A stretch of 64,000 nt of DNA from positions 2,046,001-2,110,000 of the forward strand of contig WOAB01000583.1 in NCBI GenBank assembly GCA_027886185.1. The letters are read 5' to 3'. Each line of letters starts with the position of its first letter. Positions within the stretch are counted from its first letter, which is position 1. The notes beneath the pieces are model-generated. The model searched no databases and had not been told where the DNA came from. It worked only from the letters and a program-made list of their open reading frames with translations. The position numbers and the translations under genes are program-made. Of the stretch, positions 46,501-57,000 are shown one piece after another. Origin of the DNA: Rheum nobile. Its lineage: Eukaryota; Streptophyta; Magnoliopsida; Caryophyllales; Polygonaceae.

Positions 46501-47343
46501 GATTGTGTTGTCTGTCTATCACACCTATGATCCATTTGTGAGTCTTTAACCCTACATCTTTCTTCAATCAAACCCCATACAACTCAAATGGGCATTCATA
46601 GTTATTCGAGTTAATTTTGGGATCCTTTTTGGTTACAGTGTTCTTGGAATCTTTTTCACTCACTTCCTTCCAAGATTTATATTTACCGAAGTTCTCGCAG
46701 GTTAATCTAACCATTCTGGGATTTGAGTTACGAATGACTATAACTATCATCATCTCTTGACCCCTCTGCCTAGTTCATTCAACCAATTTGTCTTGACTAT
46801 CCCACACAATGTTATTACGAAATTCATCTAAATAATCTTGCAACTGAACATGCAAGTTTACATAATCAACAATGTAAGATTGTATGTGGATTAGGAATTT
46901 GCAAAGTATATAATAAAATCAAATCATTCTTAGACCTAAACTATGTTCATTTTAAATTGATAATAACATTAATAAATATCAACTACATGTATACCTATTT
47001 TTACAATATTAAATGATTCAATATCCTAAAATATACATTTAAACTACATTAATAAATCAAGTATATGTTGTTTATATAATTCAATCCATTAATAAATCAA
47101 ACATTTACTAATAAAACTCTAATCTAACAACACTTACCTAAACTATGTAGTTTTGTAATTCATATATAAACTAAAAAATTACTAATTCATACCTAAATAT
47201 AGGACCCTAAATATATAACTAATGCAAATCTTATGCTTTTTAACTGAATTTCATATAATACATACCTCCCAACCGGTGCTCCAATCCTCAAAATTTTCTT
47301 CCACTTCTCCATTAGAATATGTCTTTTCACTATTATATGACAT
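43540..47343 (-). pseudogene. FAR1-type MULE transposase gene with OTU-like tail
   Basis: The pieces read in order on the minus strand. Exon 1 (47266-47343) is MSYNSEKTYSNGEVEENFED up to a GTATGT donor. The FAR1-like N-terminus (about 46560-46860) has RLTCENFGKYKSW and NNYECPFELYGV (GKY and CPF motifs). The MULE transposase core (about 45936-46300) has YVMSLVEIIGFTFTGKTFN, then AIMFDREKALINAIVQFF and LFCWVHIKHN, with the catalytic Asp and the C..H block. A downstream part reads KSGLVSYMERT and LNPYKKNIVRAW. The OTU-like segment (about 43640-43760) reads NYGYQTLAMLVGLEETEYRI. Many stops and frameshifts occur, and an unassigned block at about 43930-44830 interrupts it. It cannot be expressed as a transposase. 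Confidence 0.75.
43930..44830. other. unassigned insertion within the MULE relic
   Basis: Sequence between the OTU-like and transposase pieces does not read as MULE. It has an LTR-like feel (TTTGCAAGTTTCTCTATG, AATAAAACAATG near the right side), but no clear termini or duplication were found. Confidence 0.3.
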
Positions 47344-47390
47344 TTTGAGAGGAATGTGTTCGGATATGGAACTGAGATGAAAGGCTTGGA

Positions 47391-47398
47391 TATTTATA
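47391..47398 (-). promoter_or_regulatory. TATA box upstream of the MULE gene
   Basis: TATAAATA on the minus strand, about 48 bp before the exon-1 ATG at 47343. Its position and sequence suit a core promoter. Confidence 0.45.
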
Positions 47399-47462
47399 GG
47401 CTACAAATTTGATAGTTGGAAATATGATCGTTGGTGCGCCACCATAGGGTGTACGCCACACA

Positions 47463-47801
47463 TAGAGATGGCATGGTTCCAAAACTGACGATTCTCGATT
47501 CTGGTCAAACCCGGCTTCATTCCAGTTTTAAAATTTTCAAAATTTTCAAAAAAAAAATCAAAATTTTCAAAAAAATCAAAATAAGGTGGAACCGAAGGTT
47601 TTGCCTTCGGAACCCGAGGTTTTAGGCGTCAAAACCTCCGATTTTCCTAAAATATATTCGAAAACTTTGAAAATAAATAAATAAAAAAGGGGTGGATCCG
47701 GAGGTTCCAAAACCCGATCTATTTATGGGAACCAGAACCGGACTAAGGAGGTTTTTTCAGTTTTGGTTTTTCCGGTTCCGAAAACAAGAGCCATTGATCT
47801 A
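47463..47801. mobile_element. small hAT MITE 4
   Basis: 339 bp, termini TAGAGATGGCATGG and CCATTGATCTA, flanked by GCCACACA and GTCACACA (7 of 8 identical). The interior has CAAAATTTTC repeats and GGTTCC-type motifs. It sits in the promoter-side flank of the MULE gene. Confidence 0.6.
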
Positions 47802-47819
47802 GTCACACATGGGCACACC

Positions 47820-48165
47820 AAACGACTATATTCCAACGGTCTTAAACTTTCACATTTCAAAAGCTTGTGCGTCCATTGCTAGCGTACACCAGGTGTTGGC
47901 GCACTAAAATGTTCAACTTTGGATGGTGCATCATGTGTTGGCATACACCATTATTGGTTGTACTCCTTATCGGATATTTTTGGGGTTTTTCTTTGATACG
48001 CCAGAAAAAAATGTACGACACTGTGTGATGCAACAAAATGTGTATAGTATCACAACATCACTCGTTTATAGTATCACTCGTCATGTGTTGGCGTACACCA
48101 TTATAGTATCACACTATCACTCGTCTTGTGTTGGCGCACACCATTATTGACGTGCATATAGCTTC
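47820..48165. repeat. TGTTGGCGTACACCA motif repeats
   Basis: Four to five copies of GTGTTGGCRYACACCA (near 47890, 47935, 48075, 48128), with related GGTGTACGCC at about 47450. They may be subterminal repeats of the MULE. Confidence 0.5.
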
Positions 48166-48566
48166 CACGTTTATAATATCACATTATCACTCCATAACAA
48201 TGGAATAAAATCACTACTTAGCATATTCTCTGTAAGTTAGCAAATACGTACCAAACTTTCTCCTTCCCTTCTCCATTTTCTTACAATCTCAATCGGACAT
48301 AAGATTTCATAAAATACAACCCATCGCTTTAATCAAAATACTTTCATGAAAACAAGAAGGAAAATACTATAATATCTAATCTGAAATCCCTAGAGGTGCA
48401 AATTTTTAGAGGCTGGGAATTTCCTTGGAACACTATAGTCTCAAGTTGTGTTTGGACTTTGGATAGATAGAAAACATATTGAAAAAGAAAAATCTTTCAT
48501 GACCCGTGATAAGAGGAATAAGTTGATGCCTCTTTACTTAGCATTTCTAGTTCATTTTAAACTTAA

Positions 48567-48620
48567 CTAGTTATATGTGCGCTCGTACTATGCACAGGTC
48601 TATAACATCTTTAATTTCAT
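48567..48620 (-). mobile_element. possible degenerate Helitron 3' end
   Basis: The minus strand shows TGTGC and GCACA arms and then AACTAG before T. The 5' end was not located in the AT-rich stretch to the right (48620-49330). Confidence 0.25.
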
Positions 48621-49429
48621 ATATTTTTTTAATAATTAGATTAGTTGATATATTAATATATTAGTGTACTTTGTAAAATTTATACAATCGAATTTATCGC
48701 AATTTACGATCAGTTTCTAATTAGTCAAATAATATATATGAGTTATTCTATTATACTTTACTAATTACTATGTTTATTAATATTAAATGAATTAAAACAA
48801 AATTACTTTCTAAACTTTATAACAAAAGTTGTATAATTCTATCTCATATCAAATTATTATGTAGAAGTTGCTTAAAAGTCAAGTATTTAGATGTTATTTC
48901 AAGTATTATTTAAAGAATCAATGCACTTTTATCATGCTTTTAGAATATTTTATTCAGTTTTTTATTCTTATTTATATTTATGATTAGTTTGGTGATCTTT
49001 TAGATATATTGGTATACTTGTATAAAATATGTATAGTCAATATATTATCACATCACAAAAAATGTATATTTTATCTCATATTTAATTACTATATATAAGT
49101 TAGTAAAAGAATTTATATTTAGGTATTATTTCAAGTATTATTCAAAATTTATTTTTAAATAATCAATATATGTACTGTTATTATATTGTTATGAATTATT
49201 TATATACATTCGATCTCAACTGACATATATGTAATATATATATATACAAAATTTTGCGAAATAGTTGATTATGAATGAGTTGTTGACATTATTTTTGGGT
49301 GGTGCTATATACATTGTCTAAATATACAATACAATGGCACACAATTATAACACGAACATGTGCAGCAGGCACGGAAAGCAAAATGTGCCTGTACTTCTTC
49401 AATCGGATACTAGTATAGTAGTATCCGGT

Positions 49430-49690
49430 ATCAAAATTAGAATGGCACGGAAATGAAACTCGTGCCCGTGCACAGTTCTATAAATTAAAAAAAAAGTGGC
49501 AAGGGCACGAAGTATAAACCCGTGCCATACAAACAAAATTAAAACAGTCACGGGCACGGGTATGAAACCCGCGCCACACATTTTTTTTTAAAACAATGGC
49601 ACGGACACGAGTAAGAAACCCGTGCCACACAAATTTTGTTTTTTTAAAAAAAATTACATGGCAAGGGCACGTGTAATTTTCTTTTCTTTT
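49430..49690. repeat. hairpin-forming GGCACG repeats
   Basis: Four to five units of about 50-60 bp, each with GGCACGG near the start and CCGTGCC near the end around AGTAAGAAAC-like loops (near 49441, 49497, 49549, 49597, 49660). A further relative lies at about 50095-50190. Confidence 0.7.
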
Positions 49691-50639
49691 TTTAAATTAC
49701 AAAGAGAGAATATTGATACTTGTATTATGGCTGTGCCAATTAATACAAAATATTTTCAAAAAATTACAAAGGAAGAATATTGATACTTGTAATTTTCTTT
49801 TTTTTAAAAAAAACAAGTTTGGCACAACTGTATAGCATAGAATTTTAGAAACTTGAACAACCAATTAATACAAAATATTTTCAGAAATTACCATCAAAGA
49901 TTTTGGCTCTATTTGGCAAAGAGATTATAAACACTTTATAAACAAAAAGTGTTTTTTACAACCTTGCACAAATCCCAATATCTCATAAATTTTAAATTTC
50001 AAAAACTATTTTTTTCACAAAAAACACATTATAAACAATAAACACCCTTTACCAAACAAACCATTTGATGCCGGACCAAAATTGCCAAACTTGGAGACAC
50101 GGGTATAATGGATGTGCCCGTGCCATACAGTGCCAAGTTTGGCATGTGTTCATAAGTCGTGCTCGTGCCTCTTTGACCATGGTACCCGTCATTCCTCTTT
50201 CAAATAAAATAAAGGAAATTGTAAAAGAAAAGACATGTAATAGATAATATTTATTGGAGAATATGTCAAGTTTTCTTGTTAGATAGATTAGCTTAGTATC
50301 TGTACGGGACTTCGATAAAATCTAAAAGAAAAAGTAATTATAAAAAACAGTTCTTGTTAATAATTATGACCAAACATAAACTCAATAGAATTTGTTTTCG
50401 TTACAACTTGAATGGGTAACACTTATGTAGCATCTGATGAAATCATGAGTATGTGAGGGATAAAATTGTATGACCGTTATTGTTTTGTGTATGGTATTAT
50501 TTCCCAATTGCTTTAATCTTGTGCCATTGTATATAGGGGCGCTTAGGTGAGAATGTCCTCAAGCGAGAACAAGACTTAGGTGAGAACGGTGACAATTTGG
50601 TAATCACAACCACTTTTTTTAGGTCAACTTTTATTTGCC

Positions 50640-51330
50640 TTATTAATTCGAAATGCACATATATATAGTATAATTTACACTATAATTCGTTTCTAGATGC
50701 ACATCTAAAATGCAAAAATACACTTCTAGGATAGATAAAATGCATGTAAAGTTCATAAATGCATATCAAATTATATCCAAATGCACATCACGTCAAATGA
50801 AATCTAAATGCACATCTAGTTATATACAAATGCACATTTAATTATATCCAATTATGCATCCTATAAAATCCAAATACACAACACTTTTTAACCAAATGCA
50901 CATACACAATAAATCCAAATGCACATATAGTTAAAAATGCGCATCTTGCATTATCCAAATGCACATACAGTTCAAAACACACGCATCTAGTTATATCTAA
51001 ATGCACATCCTTTATATACATCATTTTGAACTATATCTGTTTTTGTATTGTACATTATGTGCATTTGTATTGTACAATATGTGCAATTTTTAATTTTTAA
51101 GGCAAACACAAGTTGGTCGAGGAAAAATATAATCTCGATTGAACTAAATGTGCAATTGGATTGTACACTATGTGTATTTTGAATTTTTAAGGAAAACAGA
51201 TTAATTGAGAGAAAATATAATCTCGATTGAACTATATGTGCATTGGATTGTACAATGTGTGCATTGTGAACTCTAAAAGCAAACATAAGTTGGCTAGGGG
51301 AATAATCTTGATTGAACTATATGTTCTTTT
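50640..51330. repeat. TGCACAT-type minisatellites
   Basis: First, 24-30 bp units with AAATGCACATCTAGTTATAT (50640-51010). Then units of about 85-98 bp marked by AATCTCGATTGAACTA (51131, 51221, 51304). The last unit is interrupted at 51336 and resumes at 52194. Confidence 0.7.
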
Positions 51331-51336
51331 GTATCA

Positions 51337-52193
51337 GGGGAAAATGCATAAAACCACCCATTATTTATACTTGTTTGCAACAAACCACCCCTTATTAAAA
51401 AATTTGCACAAAACCACCCTTTATTCATTATTTGTTGCAAACAACCACCCCAACACTTATTTTTGTTAAATAATTCAATTTAGCTATAATTTTAGTTCAT
51501 AGTTTATACACTAAAAAAATCATGCACATATTGTGTAAAATATATGCACAATTTGGGGGGGAAATATATATTTTAAAACATGCATATATTTTTTTCTGAA
51601 TGCACATGAGTTCTATACTATAATTTTCTTTGCATGTGAATATATTTTATATCAATGTGATGTTCGCATTTCGGACGAGTGACCGGAGTTCCATTCCCAA
51701 ATTTTGATTATACTTATACTTTCTACTAAAAAAGTAAATAGAACTTTATTAATACTATTATGGTTACGTCATCAATTCAAAGCATTAAGAAAAAAATAAC
51801 AAAAGAAAAAAATTAATTATATCGGTCCATAATCAAGTCCAGACTGGTTTGGACCAAACCGGAATTGGAATGAACTGAATTATTTTGGTTCGGTCTTTTG
51901 TCTAGGTTTTGAAAAGATTTTGGATCAGTTATGATTCAAACCAATGACATCTCTAAATTTGTGGTGTTTTATCTTGTTCGGGTGAAAGTACACGAAAAGA
52001 AAAAAATTGTTTAGAAAAAATAAGTGTATTTTATGTATTTTAGTATGTTTCAAAGGATTATTTACAAAATAATATTTTGGGTGGCTGTTTGCAACAAAAT
52101 ATGAATAATGGGTGGTTTTGTGCAAGATTTTTTTATAATGGGTGGTTTTGTGCAAACAAGTGACAATAATGGATGATTTTATGTATTTTCCCA
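51337..52193. mobile_element. Mutator-like MITE, 857 bp
   Basis: Termini GGGGAAAATGCATAAAACC and, inverted, GGGAAAATACATAAAATC; the inverted similarity extends for more than 100 bp with repeated AAACCACCC. Flanked by TTTGTATCA and TTTGTATTA, a 9-bp duplication with one mismatch, which suits Mutator-like elements. Confidence 0.7.
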
Positions 52194-52649
52194 TTTGTAT
52201 TATAAACAATATGCATTTGAAATTTTTATGAGAAGCACAAGTTGTTATAAAAAAAACTCCACTCAAAGTCAGAACCCCTGATCAACTTATTTAAATGAAG
52301 AGTGGGCGTGTGTTTTTTGATGGACTTCGAGGATAAATTTATTTTATAAATTTGCACTTATTTATAAAAATGACGTTGTGTCACCTCCCCATCTCATCTC
52401 TACGTGGATTCAACGACCAAAAAGCGTTCTCACATTAAGCATTGCTCTCGTGCGGGGTGGTGTTCTCACCAAATCCAAACCCTATATATTAGGGTAATTC
52501 ATTTTTGGATCGGACCGGACAAGAAATCATGATCTGGTCTATGATCCAAGGGTTTAATAGTTTACGGGTTACAGTCTGGTCCAGTTCAGGGCCATAATAT
52601 GTTTTTGAGGACTCAGGTATGATCAATTTCGGCTCTTATCACCCCTATC

Positions 52650-53777
52650 TTGGTGATCCTTTTGAGTTACATGATCGGCCCGCAGATTGGATTCCGCCAC
52701 CGCGGCTCCAGTCCAACCCAACCAGACATTCCAGGGAAATATGGCACATGCGGCCCGCGCCGAGAAGGAAGGATGCGCGACTATCGTCAACGCAGCGAGG
52801 GAGATGCCCAGCCGCGACAACGACGCCATGCCGATTCCAACGCGCACCAACCAGCTCCGATCGCACACCGCTACCAATGCCATGAAGTAGAGGTGCCCCA
52901 CCAGCTCAACCGCCGCACGCACTCATCTTGGCAACATCAAGGCCAACGCAGGTATGATCCTAACACTAGTCCCTCCCTTACTACTGATGTGCGTGTTCCA
53001 GTCTCAGGATCCACCGCGTACAACCAAGGCCAGGATGCCAAAATCGCGACACCCACTTCCACGGCGTCTCGCATGACCGCGCCAAAAGCCTCGGTCCAAG
53101 GCAATGACCCCGCACATGACAGTGAATGCATCAAGTGTGAAGGACGCGGTCACTACCAAAGGGATTGTACAAAAAAGAAACAGGTCCTCTTCTCCACTAT
53201 TGCCGCGGAAGATGAGTCTTACGAGGAGGAGACCCCACTTGAGACAATTGAAGGATTCAACGACGACACCGAGGAGGCCGACACGTGTGAGGCTACCGCG
53301 CTCCATGCAGGCACATCATTGAGCCTCATCATGCGGCGCATTCTAACCGTCAAGGAAGGCAACCTTGTCGACCAACGCGAGAATCTCTCCCACACGCATT
53401 GCTTGGTTAATACCGCATCGATAAGTGTCATCATCGATGGTGGCAGCTGCTTAAACATCAACAATGAGAAGGTGGTCAACCCTCTCAGCCTGCCAACCAC
53501 ACTTTACCCACAACCATATGACCTATAAGGGATATCTTCAAGCTCAGGTAACACTGTCTCACGGCAGTGTCTTATACCCTTTTCCATTGGTCGCTACCAT
53601 GACCCCATTTTATGTGATGTGATTGCAATGGACACCACCCATCTCTTGCTTGGGCGTCCATGGCAGTCCGATCGTCGCGTACTTCACGATGGGTATCTAA
53701 ACACCTATGTGTTTACCTACCACGGGAAGCGCGTGACTTTCTTACCTATGTCTCTCCATGAGATTTTACAGGATTAG
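52650..53777 (+). pseudogene. Ty3/gypsy gag (C-terminus) and protease, stop-interrupted
   Basis: The frame opens inside gag; the 5' LTR, PBS and capsid are missing. A complete CCHC knuckle, CIKCEGRGHYQRDC, lies at about residues 161-174. After an acidic linker comes the aspartic protease: VIIDGGSCLNI (Asp-Gly-Gly active site), a TAA at 53526 where relatives have a sense codon, then in the same frame CLIPFSIGRYHDPILCDVIA and HLLLGRPWQSDRRVLHDG, ending at TAG 53775. This knuckle-protease order and motifs place it in Ty3/gypsy chromovirus-like lineages. A single nonsense change plus the 5' truncation make it inactive. Confidence 0.85.
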
Positions 53778-54159
53778 GTCGAGCGTGATCGAGAAAAGAC
53801 TATGGAAGCAGCAAAGCCCGCGTCAAGATCAACGCGACGCTACTCAGATCCTGGAGATGCTTCCAACACCGCAGACCCAAGTAGCCGGACAACGCGTTCT
53901 TCCAAAGGGCACGAAGTCGTTTGCAACGACCAAGAGCCCAAAGCGTGATCTAGAGGCCAGGACGGTGCAAAGACCGCGTTAAAAGGAACCTTAGAGCACA
54001 GCTTGCTTCTTGGCCCTCCTCGCGACCTCCATGGTACCTTGCACGGCAACGCGCCATGTTTTCTGTTGGTGCCAACGTGTTGCACTCCAGAGACCCCCAT
54101 GAGGGAAGCTTTGCCAGAAGCGCCTCCCCAAGCTCAACCACCCTTGTGTGGCATTCAAC

Positions 54160-54460
54160 ACACAATCGACTGGATGACTGTTGCCTCTCTGCACAAACGC
54201 GGCCGCCGTCAATTCATGTTCGACACCAGAGACCTCCATTGGGTGCACTTGCACAATGAACGACTCCAATCGCGGCGCAAGCACCAGTTGGCTCCATGCG
54301 GAGAAGGGCCATTCCGCGTAGTGAAAGCCATTGACGATAAAGCTTGAGCTGCCCAGAGACTATGGCGTGTATGCAACATCCGACGTCACGAAATTGCAAG
54401 AGTATGAGGAGCACAAGTTCGATGACGGTGAAGCGAGGACGCTTCACAGCCAAGTGGGGG
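54160..54460 (+). pseudogene. Ty3/gypsy integrase C-terminus
   Basis: Reads GRRQFMFDTRDLHWVHLHNE then QLAPCGEGPFRVVKAIDDKA and, after a frame change, KLELPRDYGVYATSDVTKLQ. This is the chromatin-distal C-terminal part of integrase (GDxVWVH, GPFxV, YxLxLP). RT, RNase H and the integrase core (expected between 53780 and 54000) are deleted. Confidence 0.8.
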
Positions 54461-54464
54461 AGGG

Positions 54465-55239
54465 TGATGTGACCTTGCCCTCCATGAAGGCCATAGAAGA
54501 AGAATCCATGACTGTGAGCTCAGAAGGGCCAAGTACGAAGACTGCGATCTTCCTCCCACTACTCGCATCGAGCACAGAGACTGCGATCTTCGGCATACTT
54601 CTCGCATCTGTTACAGTGACCGCGATCTCCTTCAAGCATCTCCAGCCAAGCCCAGAGATCGCGTTCTATCTCAAGATCCTTGCATTCAATGATGAACGCG
54701 TTCTTTGAATTATTTTGTATTTATTGAACATTAATATTTTTAGTGTTTTTCTTTGGGGTGTGTGTTCCACGCATGTCGCGTGGGCCAACCCATTAAGCAA
54801 GACTTGGCCCATCCGAGTCCCGCTATCTCCTATAAAAGGTCATCTCGACCTTCTGTATTAGGTTATGTCTAATTTGAATCAAAGCTTAAGTTTGAGAGCA
54901 TACCGCCTCCTTCCTTTGATTGGACGTCAAACACACCTCTATCTTCTCATCTCCTTCACTCCGCCGCCGACGCTACGACAATCGCTTGATTCTTCAAGCC
55001 AAGTCTCCCTTCGCATCTCCCTTCACTCTGCCGCTGACGCTACGGCCCAAGACTTGTCTTTTCAAGTCATCTATCCCCTTCAACAATCGCTTCTGCCATC
55101 GCAATACCACCATCAATCATCGCGTTCACCAACTCCCACGAGGCCCAAATACAGCGTTCCACTCGTTCAACCCCAGAATCGACACGCGCGACTTCCCACC
55201 AAGATCATCGATCCGGCATTCACAAGCAGGAACGCATCA
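54465..55239 (+). repeat. 3' LTR of the truncated gypsy element
   Basis: Starts TGATGTGACC after the purine tract GTGGGGGAGGG and ends GCATCA, with TGATG/CATCA inverted ends; 775 bp. It holds three imperfect repeats with CTGCGATCTTC or CCGCGATCTCC (54540-54640). Confidence 0.75.
54831..54837 (+). promoter_or_regulatory. TATA box in gypsy LTR
   Basis: TATAAAAGG in the middle of the LTR, the expected promoter position. Confidence 0.6.
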
Positions 55240-56530
55240 CCTCTCTTAAGAACCCAAATGGATTGAAACAAGCTTCTCCAGATAAAACTTGGATGGGAAC
55301 CAAGAGAGGAATGAAGAACATCAGTTGAGCTATAATACCTTGCTTTGAATAGTTTTGCCGCAGTAGATTCTGGTGAAATAATTAAACGCCAAACTTGTTT
55401 AGCAAGTAAGGCATCATTGAATGCTTTCAAACTGCGGAAGCCCATTCCACCTTCATCTTTTGCAGTGAAAAGGGAGGACCACTTTGACCAATGATTGTTT
55501 CTCTGCTCTAAGGAACACCACCAGAATTTTGCAATTATTTTTTCAAGTTCAAGACAAACTGATGAAGGAAGCTTGTAACAACTCATAATATATGAAGGAA
55601 TAGCTTGTAAAACAACTTTGATCAAGACTTCTTTCCCAACTTGAGAAAGTGAAGAACTCTTCCAGCCCTTAGCTTTCTTTCTCACACGATCAACAATCTG
55701 CTCAAAGAGGGTCTTTTTGGATTTGCCAATCACAGTTGGCAACCCCAAATACTTGTCATGGCACTCTGATTCACGGAACCCGAGCATTTGTAGTAACACA
55801 TATTTGCACTCCCTGCTCAAATTAGGACTGAAAGTGACTTGAGACTTTGCAGAATTCACAAATTGACCAGATTCTTTACCAAAAATTTTGAGCAGATCAC
55901 AAATATTCTTGCATTCAATGACATTGGCGCGTGCAAAAAGGATGCAATCATCAGCAAAAAGAAGATGTGAGACATGAGGAGTTGTTCTTGCAATTTTGAT
56001 ACCATGCAGAAGACCTCTTGACTGATAGACAGAGAAGAGTCCAGAGAGACCTTCCATAACAAGGAGGAAGAGAAAGGATGAAAGTGGATCTCCCTGCCTA
56101 AGACCTCTTTGTGGGAAAATTGTTGGAGAAGGAATCTCATTGACAAGAGCAGAATAAGAAACTGTAGTTACACACAACATGATAAGAGAGACCCATCTTT
56201 CATGAAAATCCATTTGAATCATGATCTGCTTGAGATAAATCCATTCTACTCTGTCGAAGGCTTTAGCCATGTCAACTTTAATGGCCATGAAGCCCCTTCT
56301 CCTAATTTTCTTGTGTTTTAAATAGTGAAAAAGCTTTCCTGCAACTATAGCATTGTCAGAGATGGATCTTCTAGAGAGAAATGTACTCTGATATTTGCCG
56401 ACTGAATTCTGGAGAAAAGGCTTGAGTCTATTGGCAACACACTTAGAAGCAACTTTGTAAATGACATTGCAAAGACTGTGGGCCTAATATCAGTCATAAG
56501 GAAAGGATTAAAAACCTTTGGGACTAAGGT
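55240..56530 (-). pseudogene. LINE reverse transcriptase, long open remnant
   Basis: A 373-codon open frame (55167-56288, its last codons running into the gypsy LTR) encodes the RT of a plant L1-type LINE: IKVDMAKAFDRVEWIYL, PQRGLRQGDPLSSFLF, then catalytic HLLFADDCILFA (Phe-Ala-Asp-Asp), followed by KYLGLPTVIGKSK and WSSLFTAKDEGGMGFRSLKA. Upstream to 56530 the N-terminal RT part is readable in shifted frames (ITLVPKV, DIRPT). No endonuclease or RNase H is attached. The long intact RT frame suggests a comparatively young or slowly decaying copy, but it is truncated on both sides. Confidence 0.88.
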
Positions 56531-57000
56531 GATGTAAGTGTGACATCTCTAAGTGGGCGTAAAACATAATATTTTTATATAATATTGCTAGTTAAAATAT
56601 TCTATAGCAATCTTGTACAATATGAATTTTGCATACAATGGACAAAGCTCTTGTTAAAAACCGTTGTCCCAAATCCTTGTAAATTATACAAAGTCAAACA
56701 TCACTTTTTTTCTTAAATAGCCGCTCTCCTTATGCGGTTATGCCTAGGGGTGAGCAAAATATCCAATCTGACCAACCCGATCCGATAATCCGTCAATATC
56801 TAGGGGTGAGCAAAATGTTTAATTGAAGGTAAATTTATTATTTGAAAAGGTTATTAATCATAAAGATTTGACCTTTAAATAATTCTAACGAGTCAAGATA
56901 TTGTCGATAAATCAAACACCAAATAAAACAAAGGCGGTAGACGAGTTATACTTTCGCCCCATTTTGAATAATCTTGGGTCTGCCTGTGCAAACATGATAT
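56531..57000. other. flank with duplicated hAT-like end
   Basis: CTAGGGGTGAGCAAAAT occurs at about 56744 and 56801. This resembles the terminus of plant hAT MITEs, but no opposite end was found. Confidence 0.35.

Larger units (their letters stand above)
50538..52495. mobile_element. possible DNA transposon with long imperfect inverted repeats
   Basis: The left end GGGGCGCTTAGGTGAGAATG and, inverted, the right end GGGTTTGGATTTGGTGAGAA share about 60 bp of partial similarity, including AGCGAGAAC/ACGAGAGC and GTGAGAACG. Flanks are TATATA-like. It has no coding sequence but carries the repeats and MITE listed below. Boundaries are approximate. Confidence 0.35.
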
